A stretch of 64,000 nucleotides of DNA. Source: Glaciozyma antarctica PI12. Taxonomy: Eukaryota; Basidiomycota; Microbotryomycetes; Kriegeriales; Camptobasidiaceae. The position numbers and the translations under genes are program-made. Location of the stretch: NCBI GenBank assembly GCA_002917775.1, contig KZ627159.1, positions 142,010 through 206,009 of the forward strand, in the 5' to 3' direction. The notes under the pieces are model-generated. The model was not told the origin of the DNA. It saw nothing but the letters and a program-made list of their open reading frames with translations, and did not search any database. Positions 23,101 through 32,836 of the stretch are shown one piece after another. Numbering within the stretch: the stretch's first letter is position 1; each line of letters opens with the position of its first letter.

Positions 23101-23155
23101 CCTCTTGAGTTGCTGGCGCGGCGGTAAGGTTGATGGCGCGTCCCCCGAGAGTCAC
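20147..23155 (-). CDS. large uncharacterised low-complexity, acidic protein
   Basis: Minus-strand coding is suggested by long open frames linked by well formed introns near 22,520-22,570 and 22,840-22,940. The N-terminal part is hydrophobic (TDCAIVGAAITVVVSYNAAR), compatible with a membrane segment. The middle is Ser/Thr/Pro- and Asp/Glu-rich with basic KRRSDDDE/KRRSDEDE repeats. The C-terminal part is WDDTEDINDWMALWQPM, then FLDSCFDQFTNSL and KRRCEFARLLVGRF. A one-base frame change occurs near 20,830 and at least one more near 22,080-22,400, with no intron able to explain them. The likely start lies in or near the tandem repeat at 23.2-23.5 kb. No family is recognised. It may continue into 17,938-19,995 as one gene. 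Confidence 0.45.
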
Positions 23156-23238
23156 TGAAGAATGGTGTACTCAAAAGGGCTGAAGGGTGACGGGGGAAGG
23201 AAGAAAGAGAAACGAGAAACGAAATTGGAGGAGTCCCG

Positions 23239-23555
23239 CAAGGTTCGAGCAAGCCTCCTCCACCGGCTCGATCAGTGATTGTGTCTCGGTTGCTGTCACG
23301 CTCGTGTGACATGGTGTGGCAAGGGAGCGTTCAAAGGAGAGCACAGAGCTGGACTGGGACGACGCGCAAGCTCAGCTTGAGCGCGGGGTTTAGATGCGGG
23401 AAAAGAAATTTTCCTCAAGGTTCGAGCAACCACCGGCTCGATCAGTGATTGTGTCTCGGTTGCTGTCACGCTCGTGTGACATGGTGTGGCACGTTCAAAG
23501 GAGAGCACAGAGCTGGACTGGGACGACGCGCAAGCTCAGCTTGAGCGCGGGGTTT
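23239..23555. repeat. direct tandem duplication, two units of about 150 and 140 bp
   Basis: Unit 1 spans 23,239-23,391 and unit 2 spans 23,416-23,555, separated by about 24 bp. They are almost identical; unit 2 lacks about 7 bp and about 6 bp at two internal sites. The duplicated segment lies at the 5' end of the large uncharacterised minus-strand gene, so it may duplicate promoter or leader sequence, including a candidate ATG on the minus strand. Confidence 0.9.
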
Positions 23556-24447
23556 CGCTGGAGAAACAACACCAATCGTGGACGCGACTGAGCGCGTTGA
23601 GCAGGCTCTGTACGTCGCCGCTAACGCGCCAGGGAGCGTTTATAAGTGTTCTGCCTGCTATTTCACTGCTTTTGACGCGTAGAGAGCGGCGGATAAAGCT
23701 GCCAGACGTCCTCCAGCACCTCGACAGCGCGCACCGAACGCGGCGCTCACCTCTTTTCTGTCTGCGTCCCCCGCTCCACTTACACGTCTTTATTTGAGTG
23801 TACATGCTTCGGCAGTGAGTCTGAGACGGCGAGACCGCTGGAGTAGAGAGAACGGCTGTCAGTTTGAGTGGCGAAAGCTGACCCCAGTGATTCATGACCT
23901 GCTCGCCCTCCCCACTCCAGCGTACTGTAATTTGCGGAAACTCGCAACATACAGTAGCAGACTCGAGCGTGTCAAACGAGAATCAATACCAGAAAAACAT
24001 CAAAAAATCGAATCGACACCGGACTCCGGACACATCCTTCGCTTGCCCTCCCCGCCGTTTCCTGCATGAAGACAGCGAGAATCCTTTCCTAATTAGCTAT
24101 TCACCGCAGACTTGGTCTCGCCACTTCTTGCACAGTGTTAAGCGAGGAGCTCTCCGAAGCGGGGACGCTGCTTCCGAACGATGGCAATTTGCGAGTCCTC
24201 TATCGCGAGATCACTGTTACGCAGCTACGCTCTCAAAATAACCGTGCCTCTCTGGTTTTCACCGACGCTACTTGTGCTCAGTCTCCATGCAGGCCCTCAC
24301 AAGAGCTACATTTCACCTCTGGCCCACCCTCCCTCAGCTGAGCCTCCCCTCAAGCACAATCTCCCATCCCTGCACCCTTTACATCAGCCCAATTTCTCCC
24401 TCTTCAGCTCCTACCAGCAACGCACCAGTTCTCATCCCTCTCCATCT
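23556..24447. other. intergenic, no supported gene
   Basis: About 0.9 kb lie between the tandem repeat and the small gene ending at 24,448. Composition is somewhat more AT-rich around 23,930-24,110. Short open frames exist on the plus strand but show no family similarity or splice support. Confidence 0.45.
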
Positions 24448-24976
24448 TCAGAGGACCGTCTGCTCGAGCCCCATCTCCTCGTCGCGCGCAATCGCCTTCG
24501 CATGCGCTGCTTGAGGGTACTTCCTCGCTTTCTCGTACCACCTGAACCACTTCCCTCTCAAGCCAGTCAGCTCACGCAAGGCCGCGGAGGAAGAAAACGA
24601 CGCGCCTGCGCCTCGAGCGCCGCAAGACGGTCGTACTCCGCCTGGTCGATCCAGATGACCTGCATCCGCGTTCTCCGCTCAGCCAGCTCCTCCACAAGGC
24701 CCAGCAGATGTATCTTTCCCATGCTGTTGAGGTGGCTCTTGCCGTACGTATACGAAAAGACCTCGAACACGCCCTCGAAGCGCGGGTGTCCAGACTTCGC
24801 TTTCCCGGGGAACCACAGGCCAGTGCAGGCGTAGTCTTCGTTCTGGTACGCGCAGGTCATGCCGTCGAGCTTCCCGTGCTGTCGGTGAGGTTGGTGAGTT
24901 GGGTTGGGAGGAGGAGGAGCGAGCTCACGGTGGTGTCGAGGGAGTTTGGGAGCGATTGGAACTCGGGGTCGTACAG
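24448..24976 (-). CDS. small uncharacterised fungal protein
   Basis: Three exons give a protein of about 155-165 residues. Exon 1 starts at ATG 24,974-24,976 (MSRHVLYDPEFQSLPNSLDTT). A gtgagc...cag intron leads to HGKLDGMTCAYQNEDYACTG, then FEGVFEVFSYTYGKSHLNSM and VEELAERRTRMQVIWIDQAE. A second intron with a ctgac branch leads to GKWFRWYEKARKYPQAAHAK, ending in MGLEQTVL and TGA at 24,448-24,450. The even amino-acid mix and clean splice sites argue for a real soluble protein. The C-terminal tryptophan-rich basic helix is its most distinctive feature. I recognise no family and assign no function. Confidence 0.6.
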
Positions 24977-25522
24977 TACGTGACGGCTCATCGTGCGTGT
25001 GAGACTGGAAGAGCAGTTGAGATAGGAGATGAAGACGGAGGAACGAGGAGAGAGAGCTTCGAAAGCTCCTCAAGCCTCCTCTCATGGCAGTCCCTGTCCC
25101 ACTTTTTGCCAGATGGGAGATTATTGAACGGTTTCTCCATTAAGCAACTCAGAACCGCCGTCCTGATCGAGAGCTGGCTATGTCCTTGCATCCATCTCAC
25201 CTTCGCTCGTGCGAAGGAGCTCCATCTCTCCGAGGGACCAGAACAACGGCTCCGACGGGTGTGGCGAGCTAGCTCTACGAAAGATCCCGTCTTGAAAGAT
25301 CTAAGGGTGGTAGCGTTAGCGAAAGACGTTTCTGAGCGGGAGGAGCGAGGACGTACGCTCGTTCGGAGCTGGCAGCGAGTCCATCGTGGCAGCGGTTGTC
25401 GACTGCAAGCAGCCTTTGGGTCCCCCATCGTCGATACCTGCTCTTCAACATCCAGTCAGCTTCCGTTCCCCGGCTCCGCCGTCGCGTAAGCGAACGAACT
25501 CACCTCGTCGTTCCGGCTCCGC
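24977..25522. other. intergenic, no supported gene
   Basis: The region separates the start of the small unknown gene from the end of the Oca/Siw14-like gene, both on the minus strand. Open frames on both strands lack family similarity. It likely contains the promoter of the small gene and the 3' UTR of the upstream one. Confidence 0.4.
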
Positions 25523-26361
25523 TCAAGCGACCTCCCCTTCTCCCTCTCCAATGAACCACGGTACGCGCCTCTCGACAGGCGGGATCGTCACGAGTTCAGT
25601 ATCAAACAGCTGCAGCCCCTCATCAGCTTCTTTCCTTGCCCGTTCGCCCCTCTCCAAGCTCACCTCGATAAATTGCTGCTCATGCCGAATCAGCTCCCTC
25701 CCTCGCGCACGCCCAGCTCAAGAACTCACCTCATTACTCCCACGAGACTTGGACCCAGCAAAGCTCGCATACTGCATCTCTCATCAGCCCCATCGACCGC
25801 AAAGAACCTCGAAACGCACCTCTGCCAGAATCGCACTCAAGCACCACCGCTCCAGCTTCCTCAAACACCCACACACGATGCCCGTTTCGTAGATCCCCGA
25901 TCTTTCAATTATCAGCTCCTAATCACACGTGCGAGAGAGGCCACGCACTGGTCCATGAACAGGCAAGGCTGGTTCTCCGCCTCGAGCACGAACTCGAGCG
26001 CGTCCTTGACCAGTTCCTCCGAGATCGGCCGCCAGGACTTGCCAAGCGGATTAGGCGGTGGGAGCGCACGGTTCCCAAGATGGACCTGCAAGCAAGATCA
26101 GCTCTCCGCCATTCGTCCGAGCAGGAGGGAGGAGGACGCACGAACCGAACCGTGTGCGCTTCACACCACAGCTGGAGGGATTTCTGGGGAAGGTCGGGGG
26201 AGAGAGAGACGATAGTTTTGAGGTGGAGAGCGCGGGGGAAGGGGGTGGGAGGCGCGGGTGGGAGGGGAGGAGCGGTAGAGGTGAGGGTGGAGTGGGGAGA
26301 AGGAAGCTGGGGGGTCGAAAGGGTTCGCTCCTGATGAAGCTGAGCCGTTCTGAGTGGTCAT
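25523..26361 (-). CDS. Oca/Siw14-type atypical dual-specificity phosphatase family protein, probably catalytically dead
   Basis: The spliced protein shows the PFA-DSP fold: SPLHPHLYRSSPPT, then RALHLKTIVSLSPDLPQKSL, WCEAHTVRF, and after an intron VHLGNRALPPPNPLGKSWRP followed by EELVKDALEFVLEAENQPC. The expected phosphatase loop (HCxxxxxR in Siw14) is replaced by FMDQSGIYETGIVCGCLRK across an exon junction, so the catalytic cysteine and arginine are absent. This resembles the non-catalytic Oca-type relatives that act within the Oca/Siw14 complex in yeast. The gene continues through small exons (YASFAGSKSRG, EQFIE, LFDTELVTIPP) to TGA at 25,523. A G/C run at 26,241-26,245 causes a one-base frame change in exon 1 that is probably a sequence error. 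The start is ATG 26,361. Confidence 0.78.
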
Positions 26362-26508
26362 TTTGTGCTGCTGAGCTGCTTCTCGACTGACGAACAGCTG
26401 TAGAGCAGGAGGGGGAGGGCGGAGGGGGAACTGAGAGAAGTCGCGGTTGTTGTTTGTCCAATTTGGCTCTTCCTCCTCCCCCCTTGCTCCTCAGCCAAAA
26501 TCAGCTCC
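26362..26508. promoter_or_regulatory. short divergent promoter between Oca-like gene and PCH2
   Basis: Only 147 bp separate the two start codons, so the two transcripts must share promoter elements or overlap in their leaders. A CT-rich stretch precedes the PCH2 ATG. No named motif is assigned. Confidence 0.5.
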
Positions 26509-28787
26509 ATGGCGCCTGCTATCCACTCCTTTCCTCAACCAGAAGAGTCTGAAGCGTCCTCAGCGACCAAGCTCAAGACTCCTCTCTCCCCGACCTCGCA
26601 CAACCTCCCCTCCCTCAAACCCGCCCTCAAGCCTTCCACCTCCGCCCCGCGCAAGTCGGACGGCAGCAGTCGCGTCCGATTCGAAGGAGTGCTTTTGCCA
26701 AACGAGTGGGAGGGGAAGGAGGAGGAGGACGTGTCGATGGTCGAGGTCACGAGCGATGATGATTCGGTGCGGCTGGCGGGAAGCCAGGAGGTGGTCAAGG
26801 AGGAGCAGGCGGACGAGGAAGCAGAGGAGGGGCTCGCACCTTTGCACAGTAAGCTTGCTTCCTTCTAGCGCGCGTCCGAGCTGATCCCTCTTGCAGTCGA
26901 AGTCCGCCTGCTCCCTTCGTCAACAGTCCGGTTCGACCTCATTCGCCGCATGATGCACACGCACTTGCACGACGAGTACGAGACGCTGCTTACGCATTCC
27001 GAGATCAACGACTGGCGCGAAGTGGCAGCTCTGGCGCAGAACGTCGATCGCGTCTGGGTCGCCGAATGTTGTGCGTCTTTCTCCCTCCTCTCTAGCCTTC
27101 CCTCCCTCCCCTTCCAATGCTCTTTCTCAGCTGCCACCTCACTCTAATCAGAAGTGTTTCTTCTTTCACGACGCGAACTAACTCCTCCCTCCCACAGCTC
27201 TCCCCTCCTCCGCCGTCCCCCTTACCCACACGACTCTCCAAATCCACGTCTACCAGCCTCCCCTCTCCTCAGCCCTCACCGAATTCGCCACTCCCGCCTC
27301 AGGCTCCGACGACGGTCAAGGCGAAGACAGCGACGTCATGGCCGCTTCAGTCCTCTCCCTCCCCTCTCGCTCACTCGAAGGAGTTTGGGACAGCCTGGTG
27401 TACGAGGAGGATGTCAAGGGGAAGCTGCTGGGGTACATTTATTCGACGATGCTGTTCAGTGATGCGTGCGTCGACTTCAACATCGTTACGTGGAATCGGT
27501 GAGTCGCTCATTCGTCGTGGTGCATGAAATGGCGGTGCTGACAACGTGCGTGTGCGCAGAGTCGTGCTGCTGCATGGTCCTCCAGGGACTGGGAAGACAA
27601 GTTTGTGCAGGGCGTTGGCGCAGAAGCTTGCGATCAGGCTCTCGGATCGGTGCGTTCTCTATGCCAGTGCCCTCGCTCCCTTCCTCGTAGCCTCTCCACT
27701 CTCCGTTCCCTTTTCTCCCACTCCCAGCCAGCGAGGTATCCATCTAACTATCGCAACACAGATATGAACACGGCAAGCTCGTCGAGATCAACTCGCACTC
27801 GCTCTTCTCCAAGTGGTTCTCCGAGTCTGGCAAGCTCGTCCAACGCCTGTTCGCAGCCGTGACCGACATGGTGGACGACGAGAGCGGCTTTGTGGTCGTG
27901 CTGATCGGTGCTTACTCGTTCTCGCTTCTCGCATTCGCAGAACGACGCTGACGTTCCGCACAGACGAGGTCGAGAGCCTCACTGCTGCACGAGCGGGCGC
28001 GATGGAGGGCAAGGAGCCTTCTGATGCTCTTCGTGTGCGATCACTCCTTACCGTGAGCGCGCAGGAGGACTGACGTGCGAGAATCCAGGTCGTCAACGCG
28101 CTCCTCACCCAACTCGACAAGCTCAAGCATCGCAAGAACTGCCTCGTTATGACTACTTCCAACCTCTCCGCTGCGATCGGTACAGTTGCTCCACCTCCTC
28201 ATCGCAGGGGTTACTAATGAGCCCGAACAGATGGAGCTTTCATCGACCGAGCAGATATCAAGCAGTACATCGGCCTGTGCGTCGCGTTCCTTCCTCTCGA
28301 GCGAGGTCTCGCTAACGCAAAGCGAACTCAGACCACCTCCCCAAGCGATCTACTGGATCCTTCAATCCTGCCTTTCCGAAATCATGCGCGCCGGCCTCAT
28401 CTCCCCCGTCGTGCGTCGCTCGGCCCTCCTCCTTCCCACTTTCGCGCTGACGCTCCCTCGCAGACGCTTCATGACTGGCAAGCCGTCGAAGTCTTCCGCT
28501 CCACCGGCTCGCCCTCCACGGATCGCGACTGGACCTGCAGTTCCCTCCTCTTCGACCTCGCGCACCTCTGCAAAGTTCGTCCTGTCGCCTCTTTCTCTCT
28601 CCCATCGCTGACTTATCGCATGCAGGGAATGTCCGGCCGGACTCTCCGACGACTACCAGTCCTGGCGCACGCAAAGCATATTGGGATGACGATGACGAAG
28701 CCCAAGATGGAAGTCTGGCTACGAGCGATGGCGAAGAGCGTTCAGGAGGAGGGAGAGCAGATGGACAAAGTCGAGGGCAAGTCCTGA
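26509..28787 (+). CDS. PCH2: Pch2/TRIP13 AAA+ ATPase (pachytene checkpoint)
   Basis: About ten exons, from ATG 26,509 to TGA 28,785-28,787. After a divergent, acidic N-terminus come the conserved segments [20 protein letters not shown], the Walker A motif [15 protein letters not shown] (about 27,555-27,600), [20 protein letters not shown], the Walker B motif [30 protein letters not shown] and [18 protein letters not shown]. These are diagnostic of Pch2/TRIP13, a hexameric ATPase that remodels HORMA-domain proteins such as Hop1 and Mad2 in meiotic recombination control and the spindle checkpoint. The N-terminal 110 residues are poorly conserved, as is usual for the family. The stop codon lies 24 bp from that of the convergent FPGS gene, so the 3' UTRs must overlap. 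Confidence 0.93.
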
Positions 28788-28811
28788 GTAATGTACCCGC
28801 ATTGTTACACC

Positions 28812-30733
28812 CTAAAGATCCAACGGAAGTTCCGCGACCGCCATAACGCCTCCTACGAGGTGCAGAGACCCCGTAACGAGCACGTCCGTCTCCCCCTCCA
28901 AGCTTCGCACGACGCTCACGGCTTCCTCGATGGAGCCGAGGACGTGGATAACGCCTTGTGTCCCCGGGCTCAGCTCGGTAACTTTCTCCCAGGCTACTGC
29001 TAGCTGGTGCTGCGTCGTGAGGTGCTCGAGATCACCCGCGTCGACGGCCTTGGAAGTGAGATCTGCTCTCGAGCGTCAGCGCGGTCATGAGAGGGGAGAA
29101 AAGAGGGGACGAACCGCCTTTAGAGGCGCCTGAGGCGAAGGTCGTGTTGGTGCAGAAGATGACGTGCTGGAAGGGGTTGGCGTAGCTGGAGGGGGTTGGC
29201 GACGAGAGTGCCGAGGAGAGAGAGGCCGTCGCGACCCGAGGTGCAGTTGAAGATGAGGATGCGGGAGGTCCTGCGTTTCGCATTAGCTTTTGTTGAATTC
29301 GCGAGAGAGAGGAAGACGTACGGGCGCGCGATGACTTCTGCGCCGAACCAATCGCCGCAGCATTGAAGGCTTTCGACCGTGTGCGCTCCGTCGAGGTACC
29401 AAGTCAGCCCGACCTTGGTCGCGTCCTTCGCAATCTGGCACCGCCCAGGCCAGTTCGTCGCCTTGAGTCCCTGCACCATCTTCTCCTCCAGCACCTCGGG
29501 CGCAATCACTTCCAACGGAAGCTCCGGCATCCCTTCCCCCGTCGCGAGTGGCGATGGCAGCGAGATCGCACTCGCTGCGAAAGCGGGTGGAAGGCGCGGG
29601 GAGGAGAGGAAGGACTGCACGAGAGCGATGGCGAGAGAGGCGTTGGTGCGCTGGTGGGCACCGGCGAGGCCGAGGGGGATGGAGAGAAGAGAGGGGTGGG
29701 TAGGGACGACGGAGAAGGAGGAGGCGTGAAGCTCTGTTGCGCGCGCGCGGAGGACGTCAAGGGCTTCGGCGGGTTGGTCGATCGCTAGTGCTGGGACTCC
29801 GGGCTGCAAGGAGAACGTCAGCTGAGTCGAAGGGACGGGGAGGAATTCGCACCTTGTAGATACCGCCCTTCTGAGTCGCGATCTCCGGAATCGTCTTGCC
29901 GAGGACAAAGATGTGGTCGATACCGATCGAGGAGACGCCAGCAACGATGGGCTTGGGGACGATGTTGGTTGTGTCGTACGTTCCTCCGACTCCGACTTCG
30001 AGGACAGTGGCGTCGACCTGGTGCGAATCACGATGAGCAGGAGCGAAGGTGGGCCGAGAGGAAGACGCACCTTCTCTTGCAGGAAGACGTGGAATGCCAT
30101 CAACGTCAAGTAGCGGAAATAAGCAGGTTTCTCGGCTGCACCAAGACCCTCGACCTGCTCCCTCAAGGTCAGCCAGTATCAGCGTATATATCTCCGCATA
30201 TGAACGCACCTCGGGACCTTGCTCCAGCTTCTCCCACACCTCGAAAAAGTACCGCGCAAACATCTCCTCCTCGATAGGCTTCCCATTGATCCTGATACGT
30301 TCTCGGACCGCGACGAGATGAGGAGAGGTGTACAGGCCGACGCGAGCAGAGGGGGCGAGAGTGCGGAGGATCGAGTCGGTGAAGGCGCAGGTGGAGCCTT
30401 TGCCCTTGGTGCCAGTGACGTGAATCACGTTCAGGCGGTCGAGATCAGAAGGCTGGAGGTGGGAGTTAGCTATAGGTCCTCAGGTGGCTGCTGTCTGCCC
30501 AAGTACTCCGCCGCGAGTACAGGCTCAGCTACTCCTCCCACCCTCTCGCCAACCCTCCCAAACAGGCTGCTTACCTCGTAGCCAATCCTGCGCAAGAATT
30601 CCAGCGTCTCCACCTCCTTGACAAGCCCGTCCTTGCCTCCGTTGAGCCTGATCGCCTCGATAACTGCCGCGTTGGACTGGAGAGAGTTGAGCGAGTCAAT
30701 CGCGTCCGCGTACGTTCGAGTGGTCGTAGACAT
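28812..30733 (-). CDS. MET7: folylpolyglutamate synthase
   Basis: A multi-exon gene starting at ATG 30,731-30,733 (MSTTTRTYADAIDSLNSLQS). It has the P-loop IHVTGTKGKGSTCAF at about 30,385-30,427, then TSPHLVAVRERIRING, EVGVGGTYDTTNIV, GIDHIFVLGKTIPEIATQKG and the ligase motif TWYLDGAHTVESL. These define the Mur-ligase-type folylpolyglutamate synthase, which adds glutamates to tetrahydrofolates in cytosol and mitochondria and is needed for one-carbon metabolism and methionine synthesis. The C-terminal exon reads VAWEKVTELSPGTQGVIHVL and ends VAELPLDL, with TAG at 28,812. The symbol follows the S. cerevisiae orthologue. It shares a promoter region of about 200 bp with the divergent F-box-like gene. 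Confidence 0.93.
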
Positions 30734-30931
30734 GGTCCTGTGGCGATAGGCGAGAGTTGGGAAGCTAGAGAGACGAAGTCTCATCCACGGAGGTCGTTGG
30801 CCAAGGTCAAGAGACAAGTCCCTCGCGGGTTCGTCTCTTGGTCTCCCTCCAACTACTCCTCAAGCGTTTTCACAACCACACAGCTCGCCAGATACACTTC
30901 AGACGCTGTGCCAGTCCGCTCGTATCTCACC
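30734..30931. promoter_or_regulatory. divergent promoter between FPGS and F-box-like paralogue 3
   Basis: A 198-bp gap between divergent start codons, CT-rich on the F-box-like side. It must drive both genes unless leader introns extend further. No defined regulator site is visible. Confidence 0.5.
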
Positions 30932-32525
30932 ATGGCCCCTCCGACGGCAACAGCAGCTCCCCTTCCTCGGCAACCTCGTCTCTCCCTCCTCGACCTGCCG
31001 ACGGAGATCAAGGCCTACATCGTGCGACTAGTCAAGGAGCAAGACAGAAACTTTCTCTTGTGCGGAGTCCCGTCGAAAGAGGCAGTGGCAGAGCCCAGCG
31101 TGGACAGCTCGGACGAGGAAGAGGAGGACGAGGAGGACGTCCTGGAGAGGCGCGCAGCCTGGGTTGAGAGGCTGGGAGTAACGGACTGGCACGGGAGGAG
31201 CTTAAACGCGCTGTTCATGGTCAACAAGGAGTTCAGCGAGCTTGCGGCCGCTCTTCTCTTCAAGGTACGTCGCGGCGGGATCCCCTTCTCCTTGTGCTAA
31301 CCCCTTCCCCCGGGCAGACGATTCACTCGAAGGGCACGGCGACGACCGTCTTCAAATTTGGCATCCTTCAGCGCCAGTCTCATCACGTCCGCAAGCTCGC
31401 CTTTGATCAGACCGCCCCCGTCGGGGACCTCGAAGCTGCCCTCACCGCGTCCCCTGCCTTTCGCAACCTCGACTCGATCCTCATCTGGAGACTTGCCGCG
31501 ACGGCCCTCTTCGGGATTCACCTATCAGAAACCGGGACGGACAAGCACCCTTTCCAGCAAGCGGCGTTCAGGACGATGGCGCGGGGCGTATCCTCTCTCG
31601 CGCTCATGCACTTTCATGGAGAGGAGGCGGTGACAACGCTGGACTACTTTCCCGCTCTTCGGACGCGCAAGCTTGAAGGAGGGTGCTTAGTGCTCCTTCC
31701 GACTTGCCGTCAGCCGTCGCCGCCGTTCCTCAGCTGGAATCGCTCACGCTGGTCAACCCCTCGTTGTCGGCGCTGGATACGCCCGGCCTGGATTCGAGCT
31801 GGACGACACTGCGTTGGGCGTCGGCAAGCTCGCTCCGATTCTTGCACCTCGATGGCGTAATGCTGCGAGACGCGGACTGGGCCTTCGTCGAGGCGATCTC
31901 AACCTCGTTGCCGGCTCTAAAGGTGCTCGAATATTCGTTCGACGACGGCATCTCAGCAACGGATTGGAGCAAAGAGAGGAAGACATCGTCTCCGGTGGAC
32001 GGCGCCTTTTCCTCACTTCGCTCCCTGCGACTCCAAGGTCACGCCTGGGCCGTCCTCGTCATCCTCCCCTACTTCCCTCCCCTCCAACTCGCCATCACCC
32101 ACCTCATCTTTAACGACATTCCCCCGCCCGAGGACCTCGGCGCCTTGTTCAGAATCCTCATCACCTTCGCCCCACCGACCACTCGCATCACCGTCCAGAA
32201 AGCCCCCGACAGCCAGGACAACGACACACGTCTCTCAATGGACTACCGCCGCTTCCTCGATCGTTGTCGCCGGTACAGATTCCCCGTCGAATTCGAGCCG
32301 AAGCTCTGGGACCTGTATTGGTCGCTTCGAGCGAACCAGAACGACCAGACGGAGCTGCACGGCCAGCGGGACCTGCACGAGTTGAGGATGGCGGTCGACC
32401 AGGTACTCGAGTTTGGGTTGACGGAGACGGCGAGGATGGAGCACGAGTGGGATTATCGGGGGATGGTCAAGTTGGCGGAGACGTTGGGGCCGGTGAAGAG
32501 GGAGTTGGTGCTGCGAAAGGATTGA
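30932..32525 (+). CDS. F-box-like/LRR-type protein, paralogue 3
   Basis: Two exons: ATG 30,932 to 31,264, a 53-nt intron at 31,265-31,317 (gtacgt...ctaac...gcag), then the rest to TGA 32,523-32,525. The N-terminus carries LLDLPTEIKAYIVRLVKEQ and DWHGRSLNALFMVNKEF, as in paralogues 1 and 2. An Asp/Glu-rich insert (SSDEEEEDEEDV) is specific to this copy. Downstream are LRR-like segments ending VDQVLEFGLTETARMEHE. The frame changes by one base near 31,684-31,690, between YFPALRTRKLEGG and SAPSDLPSAVAAVPQLESL. Both sides align with paralogue 1, so this is a real homologous protein with either a sequence error or a single inactivating indel. Function is inferred only as possible SCF substrate recognition. 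Confidence 0.66.
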
Positions 32526-32836
32526 GGGGAGATGGAATGCGATGGCGTTTTGCGGAGTGCTGCGATGCTGCTCGCACGAAAATGATTCGATTGCAGCGAG
32601 GGGAGAGGTCGGGGAACATGCGAAAGTAGGCTCGAGGAGGAGCTCGCAGCGAAGGGGGGAGCCCGCACCGAAAGGCAGCTCGCAGCGAGGAGACCGACTT
32701 CTCAACAACTTGCCAGCTCTTCTGAGCGACCGAGTGGGAAAGGAACGCGAGCAGAAAACGACAGCGAGAGCAGCGAGAGCCACCAGAGCGCGTAACCGAT
32801 AGCTCCTCGTCACACACGAATCGATTCGCAAGCTCC
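32526..32836. other. intergenic, no supported gene
   Basis: About 310 bp lie between two convergent stop codons (F-box-like paralogue 3 and UTP23). The sequence is GA-rich with imperfect repeats of a ggagctcgcagcgagg-type unit around 32,635-32,690. It likely contains both 3' UTRs. Confidence 0.45.

Noticed and set aside
23239-23555. Possible tRNA because of a ggttcgag-like element in the tandem repeat
   Set aside because: No cloverleaf, A-box or acceptor-stem pairing could be drawn on either strand around it.
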